From an uncultured Clostridia bacterium (GTDB lineage Bacteria > Bacillota > Clostridia > TANB77 > CAG-508), in the NCBI GenBank assembly GCA_947631315.1, contig CANRLA010000021.1:1-18601 (forward strand): a stretch of DNA of 18,601 nucleotides. The letters run 5' to 3'. Of the stretch, positions 6,609 to 14,539 are shown piece after piece (within the stretch, counting starts at the first letter, position 1; the number at the start of each line of letters is the position of its first letter). The notes under the pieces are model-generated. The model was not told the DNA's origin, searched no databases, and saw only the letters and a program-made list of their open reading frames with translations. The position numbers and the translations under genes are program-made.

Positions 6609-8912
6609 TTAGGTTCTTTTTGTTACTTTACTATAACATTTCCAAAAAAATTTATATGATTTCATTCCAAATATTGTTGCATATATTCCTAACCTATCTC
6701 TTTTGGTTATTCTATTATCTTTTAAAACTTCTTTTTTATTTTCCTTAATATAGTCTAAAAGCTTTTGTTCAATCTCCTTATTTTCATCATTTGTTTTTGC
6801 TAATTGTGATAATGTACTTAAATATGAATACATTAATCTTCTATTGCAAGCTTTTTCTAATTCCGGATATTTTTCTCTAATATAGTCTACCATTTCTTTT
6901 GTAGAAGTAATTAAATCCATTTTTTTTTCTGAAAAGGTATTATTTGTAATCGATTTTTCTCTTATTACATAGTTATACACTAGCTTTGAACATACTGCTA
7001 TTTTATTGCTTAAGTCTATCAATTTATATGTTGTTGCAGCATCTTCATATAATCTTCCTACTGGGAATCTAACTTTTTTAAATAATTTTGCTTTATAAAG
7101 TTTTCCCCATGCTGACAAGTCAACTCCATCATCATAAAGTATTTTTTCTAATATAAGTTTTGAATCACTACAAAATTCTTCATTTGTTGATTTATCCATA
7201 ATCGTTTTATCGTATATTACTTTATGAGAAGCAATTGATAAATCAGCATTATATTGTACTAGTGTATTATATAATAATTCTACATAATTATTTTCAACAA
7301 AGTCATCTGAATCGATGAATGTTAAGAATTTACCTTTTGCAATATCTATTCCAGCATTTCTTGCATCTGAAAGACCACCATTTTCTTTATGTATAACATT
7401 TATTCTATTATCTTTTTTACTATATTCATCACATATTTTTCCACTATCGTCTGTCGAGCCATCATCTACTAATATTATTTCTAAATTAATATATGTTTGG
7501 TTTATTATACTGTCTACGCATTTTTTCAAATATTCTTCAACATTATATACTGGCACAATTACACTTATTAAATCATTTTTTTCTCTTTTTTTAGATATTG
7601 TTTTTTCTTCTTTTACTTCTACTTTTTTTCTAGATTTAAATATTAAACATGCTATTATAAAAGCTATAATATAACTTGGAATTGATGTTTGGATTCTAGA
7701 AAAAGTTAATAAAACTCCATACATTATTAATGTATAAATTACAAAACTTTTTACATTTATGTCTGCTTCAAATTTCTTGAAAAGATATGCAACAAGAAAT
7801 CCAAAGAAAAATGATGCTAACATAACAAATGGATATCCTCCATCAATATAAAAATAATATATTGGTGTAACAAATGCATTACCAATTCCATAGCCTACCT
7901 CTTGAAAGACTTCCGCATTTAATATATTTTGAAAAGTTTCATAATATATTTGTGGTACTAGTACTTTTGCTCCTATCGTTTCAAGTATTCTAAATATATA
8001 ACTGTGTACACCAAAAAATGAAGTTAAGCCATAAGTATGTGCCATATTTTTTATATCCGGTAGCCAAACACTTAGTAATGTTGGTGGTAGTGCAAAATAT
8101 GTATATATTTGTTTTATAATATTTCCAAAGCCTGTTCTAATTATTGTCGCAAGTATCATAAGCAATATAGCTGATACAAATATTATCATTATTATTTTTT
8201 TATTCTGTGGTTTTAGAACATTTTGTTTTTCTTTATTTCTATGCATTATAATGCCTATAAGAATAAAACTCATTAGATAATATATTAATCCAAGTCTTCC
8301 TCCACCTCCAGCTATGCTAGATGTAATTAAAACAATAATCGAAATTATAAGAAGTGTATATTTACTTTTTTTATCTTTACTACAAAAAAAGTAATATGCT
8401 GCAATTGGTGGTATAAGAATTGCAAATGGACTTAATATAATGTTTCTAAATATGTTTTCTACAAAACTTCTTCTATCTAAGATTGGATTACTAGATCCAA
8501 CAGGTTCTAATGACCAGTTTCTAATCTGCCACATTGGGGTTCCTTTAGTTAATTGAATTATTATCATTATAATGTCAATTACATTAAATAATATAATCAA
8601 GCCACATAATATATAAAAAGGTATTAATTTCAATGTATATTCTTTTTTATCTTTTTTTTCAAAAGTTTTACTTTTAAAAATATAGTTACTTAGTAAATAT
8701 CCTGCACCAAAGAAAATGAGCATAAATATTATTAGTATATATGCTTCATCTGATGGTTTAACTATATTATATAAATTAAGCATTGATAAAAATAATATAA
8801 ATGTCCACAACGCATAAAAAAGAGACATAAAGCTTAGTGCCTTATTTTTTCTTTCCTTAGATATGCTTATTATTAAAAATATCACACTTGTTAAGCACGC
8901 GATAGCTGGCAT
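6609..8912 (-). CDS. Wzy-like polysaccharide polymerase fused to a family 2 glycosyltransferase
   Basis: A 767-residue protein with two parts in one uninterrupted frame. Residues 1-427 form a multi-helix membrane domain (about 11 hydrophobic segments) resembling oligosaccharide repeat unit polymerases (Wzy/O-antigen polymerase type), with a longer hydrophilic stretch around 122-152 (TPMWQIRNWSLEPVGSS) and IAGGGGRLGLIYY at 200-211. Residues 428-447 are a charged linker (KSRKKVEVKEEKTISKKREK). Residues 448-767 are a GT-A glycosyltransferase: LISVIVPVYNVEEYL, DDGSTD at 483-488, GGLSDARNAGI at 512-522 and DSDD at 534-537. Inferred role: polymerisation of flipped repeat units outside the membrane plus transfer of a sugar on the cytoplasmic side. 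Wzy and GT2 are usually separate genes, so this is unusual. The ATG has GGAG 6 bases upstream; it starts 52 bases after pgi. The assignment of the first half rests on topology and context and is less certain than the GT2 half. Confidence 0.85.
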   Translation of the reverse strand: MPAIACLTSVIFLIISISKERKNKALSFMSLFYALWTFILFLSMLNLYNIVKPSDEAYILIIFMLIFFGAGYLLSNYIFKSKTFEKKDKKEYTLKLIPFYILCGLIILFNVIDIIMIIIQLTKGTPMWQIRNWSLEPVGSSNPILDRRSFVENIFRNIILSPFAILIPPIAAYYFFCSKDKKSKYTLLIISIIVLITSSIAGGGGRLGLIYYLMSFILIGIIMHRNKEKQNVLKPQNKKIIMIIFVSAILLMILATIIRTGFGNIIKQIYTYFALPPTLLSVWLPDIKNMAHTYGLTSFFGVHSYIFRILETIGAKVLVPQIYYETFQNILNAEVFQEVGYGIGNAFVTPIYYFYIDGGYPFVMLASFFFGFLVAYLFKKFEADINVKSFVIYTLIMYGVLLTFSRIQTSIPSYIIAFIIACLIFKSRKKVEVKEEKTISKKREKNDLISVIVPVYNVEEYLKKCVDSIINQTYINLEIILVDDGSTDDSGKICDEYSKKDNRINVIHKENGGLSDARNAGIDIAKGKFLTFIDSDDFVENNYVELLYNTLVQYNADLSIASHKVIYDKTIMDKSTNEEFCSDSKLILEKILYDDGVDLSAWGKLYKAKLFKKVRFPVGRLYEDAATTYKLIDLSNKIAVCSKLVYNYVIREKSITNNTFSEKKMDLITSTKEMVDYIREKYPELEKACNRRLMYSYLSTLSQLAKTNDENKEIEQKLLDYIKENKKEVLKDNRITKRDRLGIYATIFGMKSYKFFWKCYSKVTKRT

Positions 8913-8964
8913 TGGTCTCTCCTTATTTTATTTTTATTCGATTTGAAATACCTTATCTTTTGCT

Positions 8965-10260
8965 TTAATATCCTGGTTTTTTTAATAGTTTAAACATGTT
9001 TGTCTTGTATTTTTCAACACCAGGTTGATTAAATGGATTTACTTCTAATAATTCTGCTGACATAGCACATGCTTTTTCAAAGAAATATATTAATTCTCCT
9101 AATGATTCTTCATCTAATTTTTTTAAATTTATAATTATATTTGGAACTCCACCTTCTGTATGAGCTTTTATAGTTCCTTCCATTGCCTTTTGATTTACAT
9201 AAGATAATGTTTTTCCTTGCAAATAATTTAAGTTATCTAAATTATCTTCATCTAAATTAATTTTTATATCTGTTTTGCTTTCTTCAATATTTAGTACTGT
9301 TTCAAACATTAGTCTTCTGCCTTCTTGTATGTATTGTCCTAATGAATGAAGGTCAGTTGTAAATTCTGCCCCTACTGGAAATAAACCTTTTCCTTCTTTT
9401 CCTTCACTTTCTCCAAAAAGTTGTTTCCACCATTCAATAAAATAGTGCATTTTTGGTTCATAAGCCACAAGCATTTCTAGAGATTTATCTTTTTCATATA
9501 GTAAATTTCTAATTACTGCGTATTTGTAACATTCATTATATTTTAATGATTTATCTGAATATTTATCTTCTGCTATAGCTGCTCCTTTCATTAGCATATC
9601 AATATCTAATCCACTTGCTGCAATTGGAAGAAGACCTACTGCAGTTAGGACTGAGAATCTTCCACCTACATCATCAGGAATTACAAATGTTTCATATCCT
9701 TCAGAATCTGCTAAAGTTTTTAGAGCTCCTTTTTTCTTATCTGTTGTCACATATATTCTTTTTCTTGCTTCTTTTATTCCATATTTATTTTCTATTATTT
9801 CTCTAAATATTCTAAATGCAATTGCTGGTTCTGTTGTTGTTCCTGATTTAGAGATTACATTGATACTAAAATCTTTTCCTTCTAATGCTTCAATTACATC
9901 ATTTATATAATTTGGACTTAAATTATTTCCTACAAATATTACTCTTGTCCCTATATCTTTTTCGTTGTAAACAGAGCTATGCAAAGCTTCTATAACTGCT
10001 CTTGCTCCAAGATAAGACCCACCAATTCCTATTACTAATAAAATGTCTGAGTCTTTCTTTATTTTTTCTGCTGATTTTTTTATCTTTTGAAACTCTTTTT
10101 TGTCATAATTTGTAGGTAAATGTAACCATCCTAAAAATTCTTCTTCATTTTTTGATTTTTCTTCTAGTTCATCATTTACTTCTTCTACTACTTCTGCATT
10201 TTCTATAATTTTTTCTTCTTTAATGCCTACATATTTGAAATTTAATTTTATGTTTGGCAT
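8965..10260 (-). CDS. pgi: Glucose-6-phosphate isomerase
   Basis: Cytosolic enzyme interconverting glucose-6-phosphate and fructose-6-phosphate. At 431 residues it is close to the roughly 450-residue Gram-positive form and much shorter than the enterobacterial one. Seen: GIGGSYLGARA (78-87) and SKSGTTTEPAIAFR (137-150), which bind the sugar phosphate in the SIS fold; DDVGGRFSVLTAVGLLPIA near 196-214; LFGESEGK with the likely catalytic Glu at 284; DLHSLGQYIQEGRR with His305; and NQPGVEKYK with the likely catalytic Lys at 419 (residue roles by analogy with bacillus Pgi). GGAGG precedes the ATG by 5 bases. It follows the initiating sugar transferase by only 15 bases, so it belongs to the polysaccharide operon. 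That placement suggests it is expressed with precursor supply; whether it is also the cell's only glycolytic Pgi cannot be told here. Confidence 0.97.
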   Translation of the reverse strand: MPNIKLNFKYVGIKEEKIIENAEVVEEVNDELEEKSKNEEEFLGWLHLPTNYDKKEFQKIKKSAEKIKKDSDILLVIGIGGSYLGARAVIEALHSSVYNEKDIGTRVIFVGNNLSPNYINDVIEALEGKDFSINVISKSGTTTEPAIAFRIFREIIENKYGIKEARKRIYVTTDKKKGALKTLADSEGYETFVIPDDVGGRFSVLTAVGLLPIAASGLDIDMLMKGAAIAEDKYSDKSLKYNECYKYAVIRNLLYEKDKSLEMLVAYEPKMHYFIEWWKQLFGESEGKEGKGLFPVGAEFTTDLHSLGQYIQEGRRLMFETVLNIEESKTDIKINLDEDNLDNLNYLQGKTLSYVNQKAMEGTIKAHTEGGVPNIIINLKKLDEESLGELIYFFEKACAMSAELLEVNPFNQPGVEKYKTNMFKLLKKPGY

Positions 10261-10275
10261 ATTTTCCTCCTTTGT

Positions 10276-10983
10276 TTAATTTATTTTGCACCTTGTCCGT
10301 ATAAATATTTGCATAACTGTTTTTATTATTATTTTTATATCTAACCATAAACTTTTATTTTTTATGTAATAATTATCAAGCTCTAATCTTTCTTCAAATG
10401 TTGTATTACTTCTTCCATTAACCTGCCAATAGCCGGTTATACCTGGTTTACATTTTATTATATTATCATAATATTTTTTCATGTCTTCTTTTTCTCTAGG
10501 TAAATATGGTCTTGGTCCAACTAAAGACATATTTCCTAATAATACATTAATAAATTGAGGAAATTCATCTATACTTGTAGTTCTAAGTGTTTCTCCTAAT
10601 TTTGATATTCTTGGATCATTTTTTAGTTTTTTATATTTTTTATATTCTTTTCTTGCCTCTTCATTTTCTTCTAGATATTTTTCTAATTTCTTATCTGCAT
10701 CTATGCACATTGTTCTATATTTATATAATTTAAATAGTTTTCCATCTTTTCCGACTCGTACATGAGTATAAAATAATGGACCTTTGTCATGGGTTATTTT
10801 CTTTGCAAGCCAAACAATAACAGTCAATGGTATTAAAATAATTAAGCCTACTAATCCTACTAAAATATCAAATAATCTCTTGATAACTAAATATATATTT
10901 ATTTTTTTACTTTGTATTTTAGTAGTCTTTTTATTTATTTTTTGATTATTATTTTTCTGCTCATCTTTTACTGAATTAATCAA
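10276..10983 (-). CDS. Initiating undecaprenyl-phosphate sugar-1-phosphate transferase
   Basis: Membrane-associated bacterial sugar transferase (PF02397 type) that starts repeat-unit synthesis by moving a sugar-1-phosphate from a UDP-sugar to undecaprenyl phosphate. Seen: a basic, Asn/Lys-rich N terminus (1-28), KRLFDILVGLVGLIILIPL as membrane hairpin (about 35-58), GPLFYTHVRVGKDGKLFKLYK followed by YRTM (68-92), LRTTSIDEFPQ with the catalytic Asp-Glu pair at 139-140, SLVGPRPYLPREKE (153-166) and KPGITGYWQVNGRS (179-192). At 235 residues it is the short form, lacking the extra N-terminal helices of WbaP/CpsE. The start is a TTG with GGGGAG 7 bases upstream; no in-frame ATG fits. It lies 69 bases after the LCP gene. 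The sugar (Gal, Glc, GlcNAc derivative) cannot be determined from sequence. Confidence 0.93.
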   Translation of the reverse strand: MINSVKDEQKNNNQKINKKTTKIQSKKINIYLVIKRLFDILVGLVGLIILIPLTVIVWLAKKITHDKGPLFYTHVRVGKDGKLFKLYKYRTMCIDADKKLEKYLEENEEARKEYKKYKKLKNDPRISKLGETLRTTSIDEFPQFINVLLGNMSLVGPRPYLPREKEDMKKYYDNIIKCKPGITGYWQVNGRSNTTFEERLELDNYYIKNKSLWLDIKIIIKTVMQIFIRTRCKIN

Positions 10984-11052
10984 TTTTATTCTCCCCTTAT
11001 ATAAAGTATATAGAAATCTTACATTTAATTATACTTTTGTTTTTTAGATTTA

Positions 11053-12117
11053 TTATTCTTTATATCCTGTTTTACTTACTATCTCATCACTTATCTTTTT
11101 TACTGTATCTGGCAATTTATAATCTTCATCATTAAATACTTCCTTATGTAATTTTACAACATTACTTTCCAAAGTAACAGGTATTCCATACCATAAATCA
11201 AAAGTTATTCCTTCACTTTTATATGGCCATCCCATACTATCCGTAAAATTTCCATTAAGTAGAGTTGGTATTAAAGACACAATGTCTCCAGTTGATAAAT
11301 TTGTACTTACCTTTGGTACAAGCAAATTAACCAAGTTCATTAATTGTCCTATTCCAAGCGTTTTTGCCTTTGTTGCCATTGCCTCTAAAACATCTCTCAT
11401 TCTTTCTGTTCTTTTATAATCTCCGCCATTTGTATATCTTATTCTTGAATATGCTAAAGCCTGTATTCCATCAAGGTTTTGCTCCCCTGATTTTGTTATT
11501 TTTTTAGATGACCTTCCCAATAGTTCATTAAGTGATTTTATGTAATCGTTTATATATTTTATTTCTTCTTTAGTAACATTAATTTTAACTCCTCCTAATG
11601 CATCTACTGTTTCAACTACAGCATCAAAGTTTACCGCTACGTATTCTTTTATATTTAAGTCTAAATTTCTATTTAGTGTAAGTAATGTATTTTGAGCTCC
11701 TCCAAATGAATAAGCATGAGTTGCTTTATCAAGTTTATCTTTTCCGTTTTCTTTTATTTGTAAATATGTATCCCTGTATACAGATATTAATTTTACATCT
11801 CCGCTCTTTTCATTTATACTTGCAATCATTATACAATCACTTCTATTATTATATGTTTCATAACTGTCTTTTCTAGTATCTACTCCAAGTAAAGCTATAT
11901 TTCTATAGTCTTTTAAATTTTCCTCGCTTTGTTTATTTACCCCAATTTGACTTTCATCTATTTGTTCTTGGTGCATTCCACTAATTAAAGAATTAATGTA
12001 TGTCCATCCACCCGCTGTTACTGCAATTAAACAAACTATTAATATGATTATCAATATAAAAATAACTTTTATAAATTTTTGTAATAATGTTTTTTCTTTC
12101 TTTTTCTTATTGGGCAT
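11053..12117 (-). CDS. LytR-CpsA-Psr (LCP) family glycopolymer ligase
   Basis: Membrane-anchored enzyme, active outside the cell, that transfers lipid-linked glycopolymers to peptidoglycan. Seen: a short basic cytoplasmic tail (PNKKKKEK), one transmembrane helix at about 16-38, then the LCP domain: NIALLGVDTRKDSYETYNNR with Asp80, RSDCIMIASIN (93-103), KLISVYRDTYLQI with Arg115, VNFDAVVETVDALGGVKINV (162-181), and YSRIRYTNGGDYKRTERMRD (223-242) with the Arg cluster that binds the pyrophosphate. Length 354 is typical. GAGG lies 5 bases before the ATG. It is the first gene after the strong promoter at 12174-12203, so it heads the polysaccharide operon, fitting attachment of the product to the wall. 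Names such as tagU or cpsA are used for relatives, but I cannot pick one. Confidence 0.95.
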   Translation of the reverse strand: MPNKKKKEKTLLQKFIKVIFILIIILIVCLIAVTAGGWTYINSLISGMHQEQIDESQIGVNKQSEENLKDYRNIALLGVDTRKDSYETYNNRSDCIMIASINEKSGDVKLISVYRDTYLQIKENGKDKLDKATHAYSFGGAQNTLLTLNRNLDLNIKEYVAVNFDAVVETVDALGGVKINVTKEEIKYINDYIKSLNELLGRSSKKITKSGEQNLDGIQALAYSRIRYTNGGDYKRTERMRDVLEAMATKAKTLGIGQLMNLVNLLVPKVSTNLSTGDIVSLIPTLLNGNFTDSMGWPYKSEGITFDLWYGIPVTLESNVVKLHKEVFNDEDYKLPDTVKKISDEIVSKTGYKE

Positions 12118-12173
12118 TTTTTCCTCTTTTCCTTGTCGTTTTATGTAACTTCTTTAGATATTTTTGCACATTT

Positions 12174-12203
12174 ATTATATATCTTTAGGTTCTATTTCGT
12201 CAA
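12174..12203 (-). promoter_or_regulatory. Sigma-A promoter of the polysaccharide operon
   Basis: On the minus strand TTGACG (12203-12198) is followed after 18 bp by TATAAT (12179-12174). This gives a leader of about 50 bases before the LCP gene at 12117. It lies in the 156-bp gap between the LCP gene and the DUF4422 gene. Just upstream is a short inverted repeat (12210-12214 and 12224-12228, AGCTT/AAGCT, 9-base spacer) that could be an operator, but that is speculative. Confidence 0.7.
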
Positions 12204-12273
12204 CCTGTCAGCTTTACGCTAAGAAGCTTTTATTATTATTTTATTTATTGTTTTACAATTCATATTTGCTTAT

Positions 12274-13050
12274 TTAGAAACTTTTATCGTATTTTTTTCC
12301 TGTAAATTTTGCTATTAAAAAAGCTTTTCCTTTTTTTATCCAATTTACATTTTCCATATCAATTACCTTAATTTCTTCATATTTAACATTATTTGTATTT
12401 ATCCACACATCTAAAAGTAGTTCTGATATTCTTCCAAGATATCTTGCATGAAATTGGTCGTATTGTTTTGGGTCACATCTTTTTTCTAGTTCATATAAAA
12501 TATCAAAAAGCCATTTGCAATATTCGTCTAATATATTTTTTTTCATTATAAACATATTAAACATGTGCGCTGATGTTCTTTTCTTTAGCTTATTAAATTC
12601 TTCCATATATTTTGGATATTTTTCCTCAATTATTTTACCTGCCTCATCTAATGGCTCTATATACATTGTATGTTCATAATGTGAATATAGATTTTCTATG
12701 TAATAATTTCTTTTTTTGGGTAATACTACATCTACATTATCTAGTATATTTTCAATTTCTTCTCTATTTAAAATATTTTCAAACTTGTTTTTGCTTTTTT
12801 TGCTCTTTGAAAAATATCTTCTATAATGAACTAATCCAATATAATCATTTTTCAAATTTTTCCACGCCCAATAAATGCCTGTTAATTCACAATAATAGGC
12901 ATTTTTTTCTGATATATTTTCCCCTTCATTATCTTTTTTATAACCTAAGTCTTCTTTTCCTTCTGCTCCTACTTGAAGTGGTATGTATATATTTTCTTTA
13001 GGCATTTGATATTTTTTATGTGCTGCTACTATAATTATAATATCTTTCAT
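12274..13050 (-). CDS. DUF4422 family protein, probable glycosyltransferase
   Basis: Protein of 258 residues matching what I recall of the DUF4422 family, found in capsule and exopolysaccharide loci and thought to be glycosyltransferase-like. Seen: an N-terminal strand with IIIIVAAHKKYQMP, the PLQVGAEG segment, SEKNAYYCELTGIYWAWKNL (48-67), the hallmark IGLVHYRRYFS around 71-81, VVLPKKRNYYIENLYSHY, and AHMFNMFIMKKNILDEYCKWLF (about 162-183). No signal peptide or membrane helix is evident, so it is likely cytoplasmic or membrane-peripheral. The ATG has AAGGA upstream and a promoter 30-58 bases further. It is followed by a 156-bp gap with the operon promoter, so it may be transcribed alone or read through into the LCP gene; no terminator is visible after it. 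The reaction and sugar are unknown. Confidence 0.85.
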   Translation of the reverse strand: MKDIIIIVAAHKKYQMPKENIYIPLQVGAEGKEDLGYKKDNEGENISEKNAYYCELTGIYWAWKNLKNDYIGLVHYRRYFSKSKKSKNKFENILNREEIENILDNVDVVLPKKRNYYIENLYSHYEHTMYIEPLDEAGKIIEEKYPKYMEEFNKLKKRTSAHMFNMFIMKKNILDEYCKWLFDILYELEKRCDPKQYDQFHARYLGRISELLLDVWINTNNVKYEEIKVIDMENVNWIKKGKAFLIAKFTGKKYDKSF

Positions 13051-13079
13051 TTCATTTCCTTAAATTTGATATTTGCATT

Positions 13080-13108
13080 ATTATATATCTAAATATTGTT
13101 TTTTACAA
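13080..13108 (-). promoter_or_regulatory. Candidate promoter of the DUF4422 gene
   Basis: On the minus strand TTGTAA (13108-13103) and TATAAT (13085-13080) are 17 bp apart, about 30 bases before the start codon at 13050. The -10 is perfect and the -35 has 4 of 6 consensus bases. In such AT-rich DNA chance matches are common. The position after the dnaJ terminator and before an isolated gene supports it. Confidence 0.5.
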
Positions 13109-13220
13109 GATTCTACTTTTTATTTGTACAAATTTTATTACATAATTGCATTTCAATTTTCACTTGACGAATTTTATTATAATAATCGTATTTATCTTTT
13201 TACTTAACTAGTCTTATTGC

Positions 13221-13264
13221 AAAAAATCAACTACACCTTTTTCTATCTAGTATAGTTGATTTTT
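13221..13264 (-). terminator. Intrinsic terminator after dnaJ
   Basis: Arms at 13222-13236 and 13250-13264 form a 15-bp stem on the minus strand with one G-U pair, a 13-base loop, and a run of T after the second arm. It starts 4 bases after the dnaJ stop, so it ends the heat-shock operon and separates it from the polysaccharide genes. The A-rich other side means it could also work on the opposite strand. Confidence 0.85.
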
Positions 13265-13267
13265 ATT

Positions 13268-14440
13268 TTATCCGAATAAACCTTTTTTCTTTACCGGTGG
13301 CTGTTCATTCATAGTTTTAGCAAGTTCCATAAATAATTGTCTTTGCTCTTTTGAAAGCCTTTTAGGAGTTTGAACTTGAACAGTAAAGATTAAATCACCT
13401 GTATAATTTGAATTATGCTTCTTAAATCCTTTTCCTTTTATGGTAAATTTACTTCCTGACTGTGTTCCTTCAGATATGTCAAAATCCACATCTTCTCCAC
13501 CTACTGTTGGTATTTTTAGTTTTGCTCCTAGTGTTGCCTGTGTAATGGTTATTGGTACTGTAAGTTCTACATCATCATTATTACGAGTAAATACACTGCT
13601 CTTTCTTACTCTTATATCTACATAAATATCTCCATTAGGTCCTCCGTTTTTACCTGGTTCACCTTTTCCTGATAAAACTAGAGTTGAGCCATCTTTTACT
13701 CCTGCTGGAACATCATATTTAATTCTTACAGTCTTTCTTACAGTTCCTTTGCCTTTACATGTGTCACAAGGTTCTTTTATTACTTTTCCAGTTGCTCTAC
13801 AATTTTCACAAGGTCCTACTGTTTGGAATGTAGCAAATCCGCCAATTGTCTGATTCTTCTTTACTTGACCTGTTCCATGACATACTGGACAAGTTTCAAT
13901 ACTAGTTCCCGGTTTTGCTCCTGTTCCATCACAGTCATCACATTTAACATTTTTTGTAATAGTAAACTCTTTTTTAGCTCCTTTAAATGATTCTTCGAAA
14001 CTTATATCTGTGCTATATCTTAAATCTTGACCTTTTTGTGGTGCATTTGTAGCTCTTGTAGTTCTTCTTCTGCTACCACCACCAAATATAGATGAGACAA
14101 AATCATCAACTACATCTTCAAATCCAAATCCACTTGTTGTATATGTATAAGAACCGTTTCCAAATCCACTGAATCCATTTCCGAATCCGCCAAATCCGCT
14201 TCCTCCACCAAAACTTGCTCCATCTGCTGAGCCAAATTGGTCATAATTTCTCTTCTTTTGCGGATCTGATAAAACAGAATATGCTTCTCCTACTTCTTTA
14301 AATTTTTCCTCTGCTTCTTTTCTATTATTTGGATTTGCATCAGGGTGCCATTGTTTAGCCAATTTTCTATAAGCTTTTTTTATTTCATCTTCAGACGCAT
14401 TTTTACTGACACCTAAGATTTCATAATAATCTTTTGCCAT
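13268..14440 (-). CDS. dnaJ: Chaperone DnaJ (Hsp40)
   Basis: Type I J-protein of 390 residues that delivers unfolded clients to DnaK and stimulates its ATPase. Seen: J domain (about 4-68) with HPD at 32-34; a Gly/Phe-rich stretch (about 72-125); the zinc region with four repeats CDDCDGTG (167-174), CPVCHGTG (184-191), CENCRATG (211-218) and CDTCKGKG (225-232); and the C-terminal substrate-binding domains ending KKKGLFG. The third zinc repeat has Ala where CxxCxGxG has Gly, but all eight cysteines are present. The reading frame is open further upstream, but ATG at 14440 is chosen: it follows GGAGG by 5 bases and starts the conserved MAKDYYEILGV. Last gene of the heat-shock operon, 195 bases after dnaK, with a terminator directly after the stop. 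Confidence 0.98.
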   Translation of the reverse strand: MAKDYYEILGVSKNASEDEIKKAYRKLAKQWHPDANPNNRKEAEEKFKEVGEAYSVLSDPQKKRNYDQFGSADGASFGGGSGFGGFGNGFSGFGNGSYTYTTSGFGFEDVVDDFVSSIFGGGSRRRTTRATNAPQKGQDLRYSTDISFEESFKGAKKEFTITKNVKCDDCDGTGAKPGTSIETCPVCHGTGQVKKNQTIGGFATFQTVGPCENCRATGKVIKEPCDTCKGKGTVRKTVRIKYDVPAGVKDGSTLVLSGKGEPGKNGGPNGDIYVDIRVRKSSVFTRNNDDVELTVPITITQATLGAKLKIPTVGGEDVDFDISEGTQSGSKFTIKGKGFKKHNSNYTGDLIFTVQVQTPKRLSKEQRQLFMELAKTMNEQPPVKKKGLFG

Positions 14441-14486
14441 CTTTTCCTCCAACCTAAGAATTATGTTATTATAAATCTTGTTTAAA

Positions 14487-14515
14487 TCTATAATTTTATA
14501 TAATTGTTTTATCAA
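14487..14515 (-). promoter_or_regulatory. Possible secondary promoter for dnaJ
   Basis: On the minus strand TTGATA (14515-14510) is separated by 17 bp from TATAGA (14492-14487), about 47 bases before the dnaJ start. The -35 matches 5 of 6 bases and the -10 matches 4 of 6. The -35 overlaps the hairpin at 14498-14524. It could give dnaJ CIRCE-independent expression, but the base composition makes chance matches likely. Confidence 0.3.
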
Positions 14516-14524
14516 CAATTATAT
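14498..14524 (-). other. Perfect 11-bp hairpin upstream of dnaJ
   Basis: Arms 14498-14508 and 14514-14524 (ATATAATTGTT and its complement) are perfectly complementary around a 5-base loop. It is entirely AT-rich except one pair, so its stability is modest. No T run follows. It lies between the GC-richer hairpin at 14540-14566 and the dnaJ start; its role is unknown. Confidence 0.45.
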
Positions 14525-14539
14525 GTAATATGTAAGCCT

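Noticed and set aside
11003..11037. Inverted repeat AAAGTATA/TATACTTT between the LCP gene and sugar transferase gene as a terminator
   Set aside because: The loop is 19 bases, the stem has a single GC pair, and no T run follows; chance is likely in AT-rich DNA.
14441..14518. N-terminal extension of DnaJ (26 extra residues)
   Set aside because: Homologues start at MAKDYYEILGV, and GGAGG is placed correctly for ATG at 14440; the extension is open only by chance.
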